Source of the DNA: JAZNQL01 sp045590155
Lineage (GTDB): Bacteria; Bacillota; Clostridia; UMGS1883; UMGS1540
Reading direction: 5' to 3'
DNA: 21,031 nt
NCBI GenBank assembly: GCA_045590155.1
Contig: JAZNQL010000039.1
Span: 1-21,031, forward strand
The position numbers and the translations under genes were made by a program. The notes below the pieces were generated by a model. The model was given only the letters and a program-made list of their open reading frames with translations, was not told where the DNA came from and searched no databases. How positions within the stretch are numbered: the stretch's first letter is position 1; each line of letters begins with the position of its first letter. Shown here piece after piece: positions 1-7,402 of this stretch.

Positions 1-1607
1 TCTCTGCTTGAGCCCTGTCCGTAGTTTGCACCGCCTACTATGATACCTCCGCCATTTTCTTTTGCACGGCGTGGGAAATCAGGATCACAGGGTGTTAAAC
101 AGAAATCCGAAAGATACGGAATATTTGAACGGTAAGGCAAAAGTTTTGCATTTGAAGGCATAATATGGTCTGTTGTAATATTATCTTCTACCTTTATCAG
201 AACTTTGCCAGATACCTTTTCTTCCAAGGCACGGTTTACAGGGAATTCTTTAATATTGGGTCCGCGTACAACGTCGGGTTCCAAACCTTCAGCCGCAGGT
301 GCTTCTACCATATTATCGTTTATATAAAACTTTTCGGGCATTTCTATTTCAAGACGTTCGCCTAAAATGCAGGGGTCTGTTAAAACACCTGTTATTGCCG
401 AAATTGCCGCAGTTTCAGGACTTACAAGGTAAACCTGTGCGGATTTGGTTCCGCTTCTTCCTTCAAAGTTACGGTTATTGGTACGAAGGGATATTGCATT
501 TGTGCGGGGTGCCTGTCCCATACCGATACAAGGACCGCACGCACTTTCAAGCACTCGTGCACCTGCATCTATCATATCAGCTAAAGCTCCGTTTTCGGCA
601 AGCATTTTTAAAACCTGTTTTGAGCCGGGGCCTATAACAAGACTTACATCAGGATGAACTGTTTTGCCTTTTAATATTGCAGCTGTTTTCATCATATCTG
701 TATATGAAGAGTTTGTGCAACTACCTATAAACACCTGGTCTACCTTTATCTTGCCTATTTCTGTTACTTTTTTTACATTATCAGGACTATGAGGGCAAGC
801 AGCTAACGGTTCGAGTGTTGATAAATCTATTGTGATTTCTTCATCATATACTGCATCGGCATCAGAATAAAGTTCTGTAAAGTCAGCTTCTCTTCCCTGT
901 GCCTTTAAAAATTCCAAGGTCACTTCATCGCTTGGAAAAATAGACGTTGTTGCTCCGAGTTCTGCACCCATATTTGTAATTGTTGCACGTTCGGGTACAC
1001 TTAAGGTTTTTACGCCTTCCCCTGCATATTCAACTATTTTTCCAACTCCGCCTTTTACGCTTAATATTCTTAAAACTTCAAGTATAATATCTTTAGCAGA
1101 AGTATAGGACTGCAGCTTGCCTGTAAGATTTACTCTTAACATTTTGGGCATTGCAAGATAATATGCTCCGCCGCCCATTGCAACAGCAACATCAAGACCA
1201 CCGGCACCTATTGCAAGCATCCCTATACCGCCGCCTGTGGGGGTATGGCTATCGGAACCTAAAAGTGTCATTCCAGGTACGCCGAATCTTTCAAGCTGTA
1301 CCTGATGACAAATGCCGTTTCCGGGACGTGAAAAATGTATGCCGTGTTTAGATGTAACTGTTTGAATGTATTTATGGTCATCTGCATTTTCAAAGCCTGA
1401 CTGAATTGTATTATGGTCAATATATGCAACCGACTTTTTTGTTTTTACTTTAGGAATCCCTATTGCTTCAAACTGTAAATATGCCATTGTTCCTGTGGAG
1501 TCCTGCGTCAAGGTCTGGTCAATTTTTATAGAGATTTCACTTCCCGGTGTCATTTCACCGCTTACAAGATGTTCTTTTATTATTTTCTGTGCTATTGTAA
1601 GTCCCAT
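1..1607 (-). CDS. acnA: Aconitate hydratase (partial, 3' end outside window)
   Basis: Converts citrate to isocitrate through cis-aconitate using a [4Fe-4S] cluster in the cytoplasm. I translated 535 codons that stay open to the left edge, so the C-terminal swivel domain is only partly present. Visible family marks are the cluster ligands GSCTNSS and CGPCIGMG, the substrate-binding stretch SLRTNNRNFEGRSGT, an early SDSHTPTGGG motif, and NYGQGSSR right at the truncation. The protein resembles the roughly 640-residue clostridial aconitase type rather than the 900-residue AcnA; isopropylmalate isomerase and homoaconitase are less likely because of the single long chain carrying the swivel motif. 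The start ATG at 1605-1607 has AGGAGAA at 1614-1620, which overlaps the stop codon of the upstream kinase gene, so the two are probably translationally coupled. It is the last visible gene of a minus-strand operon. The gene symbol is by family only. Confidence 0.9.
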   Translation of the reverse strand, partial: MGLTIAQKIIKEHLVSGEMTPGSEISIKIDQTLTQDSTGTMAYLQFEAIGIPKVKTKKSVAYIDHNTIQSGFENADDHKYIQTVTSKHGIHFSRPGNGICHQVQLERFGVPGMTLLGSDSHTPTGGGIGMLAIGAGGLDVAVAMGGGAYYLAMPKMLRVNLTGKLQSYTSAKDIILEVLRILSVKGGVGKIVEYAGEGVKTLSVPERATITNMGAELGATTSIFPSDEVTLEFLKAQGREADFTELYSDADAVYDEEITIDLSTLEPLAACPHSPDNVKKVTEIGKIKVDQVFIGSCTNSSYTDMMKTAAILKGKTVHPDVSLVIGPGSKQVLKMLAENGALADMIDAGARVLESACGPCIGMGQAPRTNAISLRTNNRNFEGRSGTKSAQVYLVSPETAAISAITGVLTDPCILGERLEIEMPEKFYINDNMVEAPAAEGLEPDVVRGPNIKEFPVNRALEEKVSGKVLIKVEDNITTDHIMPSNAKLLPYRSNIPYLSDFCLTPCDPDFPRRAKENGGGIIVGGANYGQGSSR

Positions 1608-1618
1608 TATTTCTTCTC

Positions 1619-3214
1619 CTATTCAACTGAAATTATATAATTGTATACAGGCTGTCCGCCAAAGTAGAAAGATACATCTGCATAGGAATACTCTTCACTT
1701 AAATACAGACTTATATCCTGAATATCCTCTTCCGTTATTCCTTCTCCGTAAAACACCGTTATTGCTGCAGTGTCTTCGTCTGCAAGATTTTTACACACGT
1801 TTTTAAGTGCTTCCTTTGGAGATGCTGCCGCCGTTTTTATATCGTTTCCGCATATACCGAGGTAGTCGCCCTCATGTATTTTCATTTCGGCAATTTCACT
1901 GTCGCGCACGGCATAAGTAACAAGCCCCGTTTTAATATACTTTATGCTTTTTGTCATTGCACGCTCGTTATCCAATGATTCAGGCGAAAATGACATAAGT
2001 GCCGCCATTCCTTCAGGAATGCTTCTTGTAGGAATTACACAAACGTTATTTTCAGAAAGCTCTGCTGCCTGCTGCGCTGCCATAATTATATTTTTATTAT
2101 TAGGCAGAACATAAACAGTTTTTGCATTAGCCTCTTTTATTGCAGAAAGAATATCCTCGGTGCTTGGATTCATTGTTTGACCGCCGTTTATTATAACGGT
2201 AACACCAAGTTCCTTCATCATACCTGTTATTCCCTCTCCTGATGCCACAGAAACTATGCCGTATTCTGAAAGCTCGGGAGCTTTTTCCTCAAAACCCAAA
2301 GTTTCGCGGTGTTCTTCACGCATATTATCGATTTTTATATCTAAAAGTTCGCCCACTCTTATAGCTCTTTCAAGAATAAAGCCGGGGTTGTTTGTGTGAA
2401 TATGTACCTTCATAATATCGCTGTCAGCTATAAGCATCAAGCTATCGCCCATAGGTTCTATTTCGCTTCTTAACTTCTTTTCGTCCTTTGGGTTTGCATT
2501 TTTTATTATAAATTCTGTGCAGTAACCGAACTTTATTTTTGCTTCTGTTTTTTTAACCGTTTGTGTAGGTTGCAAAGAGGTTTCTGTTAAAATAACAGCT
2601 TTACCTTCTTTTATGGCATAAAGCATACCCTCTATAACATACATAAGCCCCTGTCCGCCTGAATCCACAACTCCTGCCTGTTTTAGGGCAGGTAACATCT
2701 GGGTAGTTTCAGAAAGAGCTTTGTTGCCCGAAGATACTGCCATTTCAAAAACTTCCTGTATAGTGGTATCTTCTGTTACGTTCTCTTCAAGATATTCACT
2801 TATTCGTCTTATAACTGTTAAAATTGTTCCTTCTGTCGGTTTCATAACAGCTCTGTATGCCGTAGCTGAAGCATTTTTGAAAGCTTCTTTCAAAAGCATA
2901 GCGTCAGCTTCCTTTGCCGATGTCGTAGCCTTTGCAAATCCACGCATTATCTGTGAAAGAATAACGCCCGAATTCCCTCTTGCACCTTTTAAGGTTGCAG
3001 AAGCTGCTGCCGACGTAGCCTCTCCTAAAGATGATAGCTCTTTTTCGGCAATTTGCCCTGCTGCGCTCAAAAATGTTCTGCTCATATTTGTTCCCGTGTC
3101 GCCATCGGGGACCGGAAACACATTCAGCCTGTCTACTTCTTCGCGTGCATTTGCCAGATTGTTTGCACCAGAAATAACAAGCAATTTAAAGCTTTTTGCA
3201 TCTAATGTTTTCAC
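1619..3214 (-). CDS. fakA: FakA/YloV-like fatty acid kinase catalytic subunit (DAK2 domain protein)
   Basis: Family role: an ATP-dependent kinase that phosphorylates fatty acids presented by DegV-type FakB proteins, feeding exogenous fatty acids into phospholipid synthesis. The 531 residues match the family length of about 550. The N-terminal DhaL-like kinase domain (about 1-200) carries the Mg-ATP motif DGDTGTNM at 37-44 and the glycine-rich segments KGARGNSGVILSQ and DSGGQG. The middle domain keeps the expected metal-binding set: a Cys near 232 and an HIH at about 271-273. The C-terminal domain (about 300-531) is DAK1-like. It sits 16 bp downstream of the Asp23-family gene, the conserved yloU-yloV order, and 11 bp before aconitase. 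No FakB partner is visible here. Kinase identity is by family; the substrate is inferred. Confidence 0.88.
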   Translation of the reverse strand: MKTLDAKSFKLLVISGANNLANAREEVDRLNVFPVPDGDTGTNMSRTFLSAAGQIAEKELSSLGEATSAAASATLKGARGNSGVILSQIMRGFAKATTSAKEADAMLLKEAFKNASATAYRAVMKPTEGTILTVIRRISEYLEENVTEDTTIQEVFEMAVSSGNKALSETTQMLPALKQAGVVDSGGQGLMYVIEGMLYAIKEGKAVILTETSLQPTQTVKKTEAKIKFGYCTEFIIKNANPKDEKKLRSEIEPMGDSLMLIADSDIMKVHIHTNNPGFILERAIRVGELLDIKIDNMREEHRETLGFEEKAPELSEYGIVSVASGEGITGMMKELGVTVIINGGQTMNPSTEDILSAIKEANAKTVYVLPNNKNIIMAAQQAAELSENNVCVIPTRSIPEGMAALMSFSPESLDNERAMTKSIKYIKTGLVTYAVRDSEIAEMKIHEGDYLGICGNDIKTAAASPKEALKNVCKNLADEDTAAITVFYGEGITEEDIQDISLYLSEEYSYADVSFYFGGQPVYNYIISVE

Positions 3215-3230
3215 TATAACTGTCCTCCGA

Positions 3231-3587
3231 TTATTTCTGAACTCTTACAGTTTCAACTATTACGTTAACTGTTCTTACTTCCATACCCGTACATTCAGAA
3301 ACGCGGTATTTTACGTGATTTATTATACTTTGAGAAACTGCATTCATATTTATGCCGTACTCTACCATAATGTGTAAAGTAAGGTCAAGCATATTTCCGC
3401 TTACAGATACCTGTATGCCTTTTGACATATTGTTGCGTTTTAAAAGCGAGAATATCCCGTCACGTCTGTTTTTGCTTACCATTCCCACAACACCGTAGCA
3501 TTTTGATGCAACATAACCTGCTGTGTTTGCGATAGCTTCCTCAGAGATGGTTACATCCCCAAGTACAGTTTCAAATGTTCTGTCCAT
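3231..3587 (-). CDS. Asp23/Gls24 family envelope stress protein (YloU-like)
   Basis: A small 118-residue protein with the whole-length Asp23/Gls24 pattern: an N-terminal strand-rich start (GDVTISEEAIANTAGYVASKCYGVVGM) and a later VEYGINMNAVSQSIINHVKYRVSECTGMEV segment that matches the family's alternating helix and strand core. Members are abundant cytosolic or membrane-associated proteins tied to envelope stress; the biochemical activity is not known. Its place directly before the FakA-like kinase gene is a common Firmicute arrangement, suggesting a link to lipid or envelope homeostasis. There is no signal peptide or transmembrane segment. It lies 23 bp after the YhaN-like gene on the same strand. 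Confidence 0.88.
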   Translation of the reverse strand: MDRTFETVLGDVTISEEAIANTAGYVASKCYGVVGMVSKNRRDGIFSLLKRNNMSKGIQVSVSGNMLDLTLHIMVEYGINMNAVSQSIINHVKYRVSECTGMEVRTVNVIVETVRVQK

Positions 3588-3610
3588 AAATTTTCTCCTT
3601 TAACTTAAAA

Positions 3611-5497
3611 TTAAAGTTCTATCAAATTTGCATCTTCTCTTTCAAGAGTCTGACACGAGAAGATAATTATCTGTCTTTCAAGTCCGAAAATAAAGTCAAG
3701 TGCCTTTTTTTGTCTTTGCTTATCGTATTGAATAAATGCATCGTCCAAAAACAAGGGCGCTGTTTTCTTTGCGGTCATTTCCGCAAGTGCAATTCTCAAA
3801 GCAAGATACACCTGGTCGCAACATCCGCCTGAAAAATAGGCAAGCTCGTGTATACCGTCTTTATGCACCATTATATTATAACTCTTATCTGCGATTATGT
3901 CAAAGCTTTCGTTTGTTATCTGCTCAATTATTTTTGATGCACGCTTGTTAAGCTGGGGTGCGAAATCTCGGCTTATATGCTCATACGCCTTTTCAAGAGT
4001 TTCTTTTGCAAGAAGTAAAGCCGAATATTTTTTCTCGTACTCGGCGAGTTTTTCCTGCTCGTTTTCAATATCTGCCGCAATATCGGCAGGTTCTCTTACT
4101 CCATTTAATGCGGTTTGCAAAGAGCCGCTTATTTCGGCCTCTTCTTTAATATATTCGCGCAGAAGACTTTCTTTTACTCTTTCTTCTTCCAAAACTTGTG
4201 CAATATTTACAGGCATAATTTTTATGTCATCAATCTGCCCTTGTTCTTTAAGCTTAAGTTCAGTTTGAAGTAATTTTATTTTTTCTTCACTTATAGCTTG
4301 TGAAATTTTGTCAAGATTTGCCTGTGTATGAATTATTTTTTCTGAAAGGTGGGTATATTTAGCCTTTCCTTCACTATATTCTTTTAAGTTTTTGCATTTA
4401 TACTTTTCAAGCTCTGCTTGTTTTATATGAGCTTTTTTAGTTTTTTCAAAAAGAGCCTGGGCTTCTTTTTTAGCTTTGCCCGAAAGAATTATGAAAATAA
4501 TAGGTAAAACTATTGTGAAAAATGTAACAACAGCAAATATAATAAAGTTTTTTGCTTTTTTATTTAAAGAATCTATACGTTCTTTTAAATCATCTATTTG
4601 TTCTGTCTGCTCATATATTACGGAATCTGCTTCCTTTTCAAAGCATGAATATGATAAAAACTCGTTTTTTAAATCTTCAAGCTCTTTTTCTGTGTTAGTT
4701 TGTTCTTCTGTAAGCTTTACAAGATTTTTTTCAATTTCAAGCTTTTTTAAAAGAATTTCCTGACCATAGGCTGTAACTTCTTTTTCTTTTAGTTCTTTTA
4801 ATTGTTTACCAAGCTTTTCAATTTCTTCTTCAAGATATTTTTTTCTTTCAGTTTTGTCAAACTGATTTTTGCGCCACAAAAGACTGTCTTCTAATTCCTG
4901 TCTTAACTCGCTTATCTTCAAATGAGTGTCATTTATAAGCCCTTTATTTCCTCTTGAAGTATATCTTTTCATAGCCTCGCTTATAATATCGTCTGCCTTG
5001 CGGTAGTTGTTTTTTTCATCACCGCTCTGGGCAAGATTTATAAGTCTGTTTGTTATTTCGTCTTCTTCTCCTTCAATTTTGGAAGATAACTGACCTATAT
5101 ATAAAGTTTTGGAAAAAGCTTTTTCAGGAAGTCCTATATGTTGTTCGGGCAAAAATTCAGTTTTTTCGCCCGTTAAAATATCTATTACTTCCATTTTGTC
5201 TGAACTTTGAGTTTTTCCGCATACTCTGCTTATCAAAAGTTCTCTGCCGTCATCGGTTAAAATTGTAATTTCTCCCGCTACTCGGCTTCCGTCCCAGGGA
5301 GTATACTTTTTACGCTCGTTTACAGAAGGGGAAGTTCCTCTCCCCGAAAATCCGTACAGCATACCCTTTATAAAAGACATTACAGTGCTTTTTCCCGACT
5401 CATTTTTTCCGTAAATTATATTTACTCCGTCTTTAAATTCTATTTCTTTATCTTTGAATTTTCCGTAGGATATAATCTTAATTTTTTTAATCTTCAT
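3611..5497 (-). CDS. YhaN-like AAA/SMC-type ATPase with mid-coil membrane segment
   Basis: An SbcC/RecF/SMC-style ATPase of 628 residues. The head is split: the N-terminal half has the P-loop GKNESGKST at about 30-38; the C-terminal half has the signature YFSGGCCDQ and the Walker B PLFLDDAF. Between them are charged, Lys/Glu-rich coiled-coil stretches interrupted at about residues 318-340 by a very hydrophobic segment (VVTFFTIVLPIIFIILSG), probably one or two membrane passes at the coil tip. That architecture matches Bacillus YhaN, but the protein is much shorter than I recall for YhaN (over 900 residues), so the coils are short. It begins 1 nt after the stop of the YhaO/SbcD-like nuclease gene, the classic nuclease-ATPase pair. 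Expected role: ATP-gated partner of the phosphoesterase in DNA end processing or repair at the membrane. The substrate is unknown. Confidence 0.82.
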   Translation of the reverse strand: MKIKKIKIISYGKFKDKEIEFKDGVNIIYGKNESGKSTVMSFIKGMLYGFSGRGTSPSVNERKKYTPWDGSRVAGEITILTDDGRELLISRVCGKTQSSDKMEVIDILTGEKTEFLPEQHIGLPEKAFSKTLYIGQLSSKIEGEEDEITNRLINLAQSGDEKNNYRKADDIISEAMKRYTSRGNKGLINDTHLKISELRQELEDSLLWRKNQFDKTERKKYLEEEIEKLGKQLKELKEKEVTAYGQEILLKKLEIEKNLVKLTEEQTNTEKELEDLKNEFLSYSCFEKEADSVIYEQTEQIDDLKERIDSLNKKAKNFIIFAVVTFFTIVLPIIFIILSGKAKKEAQALFEKTKKAHIKQAELEKYKCKNLKEYSEGKAKYTHLSEKIIHTQANLDKISQAISEEKIKLLQTELKLKEQGQIDDIKIMPVNIAQVLEEERVKESLLREYIKEEAEISGSLQTALNGVREPADIAADIENEQEKLAEYEKKYSALLLAKETLEKAYEHISRDFAPQLNKRASKIIEQITNESFDIIADKSYNIMVHKDGIHELAYFSGGCCDQVYLALRIALAEMTAKKTAPLFLDDAFIQYDKQRQKKALDFIFGLERQIIIFSCQTLEREDANLIEL

Positions 5498-5498
5498 A

Positions 5499-6560
5499 TC
5501 AGCACACTATATCCTTTCCCGCAAGGGCAGCTGCACCGTACGAAAGAGCAAGCTTTGTCTGCTCGTCAGATTGCGTCAATCTTTTTGAAAATTCTTCCCA
5601 TAGTGCTCCTGTGCATTCAGGAATGGTTGAAGTATTGTTTTGTGTTTTTACAAAAAAACAATCGTCTTTCAACGCTTCCTTTAACAGGTTTTCATCAAAA
5701 TATATATCTTCGCCTAAAGTTCCTGTAAGAATAACTTTATATAAATCATTTTTTTCGGACATTTTTTCTTTTATTTTTTCTGCTGCATCGTTATATGTAA
5801 TAGAGCCCGAAATCTCAACCTCTATAACCCTGTTTTTACGTATAGATGAAGGAATAAAGTCAAGCTTTACAACGCCCTTTGAAACTTCTCCCGCAATATA
5901 ACCGCACTCATCTGTTTCGTCAAAATATATACCTTCAGGCATTCCGCTGTAAGCGTAATATGTTTTACCCTGTCTTTTTATTCCCGAAAATGTATGTGTG
6001 TGTCCAAAGGCTATATAATCAAGATTGCTTTTTTCAATATCAGAAACAGAAACAGGGTTATATTCATTTTCAGCGCCTATTGCTCCGTGAGTTACCATTA
6101 TATTTATCATCCCGTCATCTTTGGCGGAAAAACCACTTAAAAGAGAGGTTTGAATGAATCTTTCGTTAAATCCGCATCCGTAAACACGCAGATTTTTTTC
6201 AGGAATTTCCACACATTCAATTTTATCAGAAAAAATGTGAACATTTTCTCCAAAATCAAATTTTGTATAGGGATTTTCTCCGTCTGCAAAGTCGTGATTC
6301 CCAGGTGCTATAAAAACAGGAACGCCTGCCAATGCAAAACATCTTTTTAAGAAATTAAGTGTCGCAGATGAAACATAGGAATTTTCAAACAAATCCCCTG
6401 CACACAAAACAATATCCGCATTTTCTTTTGCGCTTATCATAATATTTTCAAAAGTCTTACGGCATTCTTCTTTACGTATTCTCGCCTGTTTATCTGAAAA
6501 ACCTGTCATAGGCGAATCAAAATGTGTGTCTGCCGTGTGTAATATTCTAACTGCACACAT
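5499..6560 (-). CDS. YhaO/SbcD-like metallophosphoesterase (DNA repair exonuclease family)
   Basis: A 353-residue calcineurin-like phosphoesterase. All five metal-binding blocks are readable in order: HTADTHFDSPM near the N-terminus, CAGDLFENS, APGNHDFADG, VTHGAIG and FGHTHTFSG. The C-terminal 130 residues form a smaller capping region like that of SbcD/Mre11 relatives. The partner ATPase gene starts 1 nt downstream, supporting a two-subunit nuclease complex. The start ATG has AAGGAG at 6571-6576. It lies 23 bp after the TIGR04076-like gene, so it is probably transcribed from the promoter at 6942-6970. Within the family both DNA nucleases and other phosphodiesterases exist; the neighbour makes the nuclease reading the better one. 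Confidence 0.87.
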   Translation of the reverse strand: MCAVRILHTADTHFDSPMTGFSDKQARIRKEECRKTFENIMISAKENADIVLCAGDLFENSYVSSATLNFLKRCFALAGVPVFIAPGNHDFADGENPYTKFDFGENVHIFSDKIECVEIPEKNLRVYGCGFNERFIQTSLLSGFSAKDDGMINIMVTHGAIGAENEYNPVSVSDIEKSNLDYIAFGHTHTFSGIKRQGKTYYAYSGMPEGIYFDETDECGYIAGEVSKGVVKLDFIPSSIRKNRVIEVEISGSITYNDAAEKIKEKMSEKNDLYKVILTGTLGEDIYFDENLLKEALKDDCFFVKTQNNTSTIPECTGALWEEFSKRLTQSDEQTKLALSYGAAALAGKDIVC

Positions 6561-6583
6561 ATAACTTAATCTCCTTAATTTTT

Positions 6584-6898
6584 TTAATCGGCATCTTCCT
6601 CTAAAGCTTCTATATAAAAGCTTACGGGTCTGAATCCGTCGTTACACGAAATCATAGCGGATTTTTTGTTTTTCATCCAACCGTCATAAAAATCTTCTCC
6701 GCCATACGCTAAAGTCATAACAAACGGGAACATACTGCCCCACGCGCTGTCGCATAACCCATCAGGTTTAGAAAGTCCGTTTACAATAAAAACCTGACCT
6801 TCTTGTATGTTACATGCGTGTTCAATAGGATTTTCGTATTTTTCTATAAGGTCGTCGTAGCGTGACACCTTCATTACAGTGATACGGCACTTTTTCAT
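6584..6898 (-). CDS. TIGR04076-like small protein of unknown function
   Basis: A 104-residue cytosolic protein that resembles the TIGR04076 family common in Clostridia: an MKKCRITVMKVS start, EGQVFIV, KPDGLCDSAWGSMFPFVMTL, a glycine pair, and a C-terminal CNDGFRPVSFYIEAL. The function of the family is not known to me; no catalytic motif is evident apart from three conserved-looking cysteines. I chose the ATG at 6896-6898 because AGGAG at 6906-6910 sits 7 nt upstream and because the predicted transcription start lies near 6935; a longer reading to 6970 would begin inside the -35 box. It is the first gene of the six-gene minus-strand operon, 23 bp before the phosphoesterase gene. Confidence 0.75.
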   Translation of the reverse strand: MKKCRITVMKVSRYDDLIEKYENPIEHACNIQEGQVFIVNGLSKPDGLCDSAWGSMFPFVMTLAYGGEDFYDGWMKNKKSAMISCNDGFRPVSFYIEALEEDAD

Positions 6899-6941
6899 TA
6901 CATATCTCCTTTTGCAGAAGTTAATACATAACTCCAGTTTA

Positions 6942-6970
6942 ATTTTACCATAAAATAACTTTACAGTCAA
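6942..6970 (-). promoter_or_regulatory. Sigma-A promoter for the six-gene operon
   Basis: On the minus strand TTGACT (6965-6970) and TAAAAT (6942-6947) are separated by exactly 17 bp. The predicted start near 6935 leaves a leader of about 37 nt before the ATG at 6898. It is the only good promoter I see ahead of the operon that ends with aconitase. Confidence 0.7.
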
Positions 6971-6993
6971 GATAAACAGGCGTTATTTAAAAC

Positions 6994-7021
6994 AAAAAAG
7001 GCGCTCCTTTGAGCGCCTTTT
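6994..7021 (-). terminator. Rho-independent terminator of rpmE
   Basis: A perfect 7-bp GC-rich stem (GGCGCTC 7000-7006 with GAGCGCC 7011-7017) around a 4-nt loop. On the minus strand it is followed by six T, and it lies directly after the rpmE stop codon. A T run also follows on the plus side. Confidence 0.85.
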
Positions 7022-7023
7022 CA

Positions 7024-7230
7024 TTATTTTTCTTCACGATTGAATTTCTTATTAAAACGTTCAACACGTCCGCCTGTGTCAACAAGCTTCTGCTTACCTG
7101 TGAAAAAGGGATGACAGCTTGAGCAAATTTCAACTGTTATATTTTCTTTTGTTGAACCTGTTTCAATAACGTTACCGCATGCACACTTTATAGTGGTCTG
7201 CTTATAATCGGGATGTATTCCTTCTCTCAT
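7024..7230 (-). CDS. rpmE: 50S ribosomal protein L31 (zinc-binding type)
   Basis: A structural protein of the large ribosomal subunit, near its interface with the small subunit. The 68 residues are full length. The zinc-type ligands are present as CAC near the start and CSSC before HPFFTGKQ, followed by the hallmark VDTGGRVERFNKKFN. I chose the ATG at 7228-7230 (MREGIHPDYK) over a GTG three codons upstream because the ribosome-binding site AGAGGTG at about 7238-7244 overlaps that GTG and gives correct spacing to the ATG. It is a monocistronic unit with its own promoter and terminator. The C+ type of L31 usually acts as a zinc reservoir; whether a non-zinc paralogue exists cannot be seen here. 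Confidence 0.96.
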   Translation of the reverse strand: MREGIHPDYKQTTIKCACGNVIETGSTKENITVEICSSCHPFFTGKQKLVDTGGRVERFNKKFNREEK

Positions 7231-7273
7231 TTGATTCACCTCTATTCAAGCCATAATTACATTAACATCAGTT

Positions 7274-7302
7274 AGTATAACACAAAATATTCAGTTTTGC
7301 AA
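7274..7302 (-). promoter_or_regulatory. Sigma-A promoter of rpmE
   Basis: On the minus strand TTGCAA (7297-7302) and TATACT (7274-7279) are 17 bp apart, a strong match about 35 bp ahead of the rpmE start. No Zur-like dyad is obvious. Confidence 0.75.
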
Positions 7303-7340
7303 GAATTTTTATCAAATTTTTTTATATTTTTGCAGTTTTA

Positions 7341-7369
7341 TTGACTTTAAGCCATTTTTGTGATAAATT
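7341..7369 (+). promoter_or_regulatory. Sigma-A promoter of the sua5-rimI operon
   Basis: TTGACT (7341-7346) and TAAATT (7364-7369) with a 17-bp spacer, about 25 bp before the start codon at 7403. It is divergent from the rpmE promoter. Confidence 0.65.
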
Positions 7370-7402
7370 TGTATTGAAATTTATTATTTGAGAGATGATA
7401 AA

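Noticed and set aside
2721..3377. 218-codon plus-strand frame opposite the FakA-like and Asp23 genes
   Set aside because: It is the mirror of two well-supported minus-strand genes, with composition typical of an antisense shadow and no ribosome-binding site.
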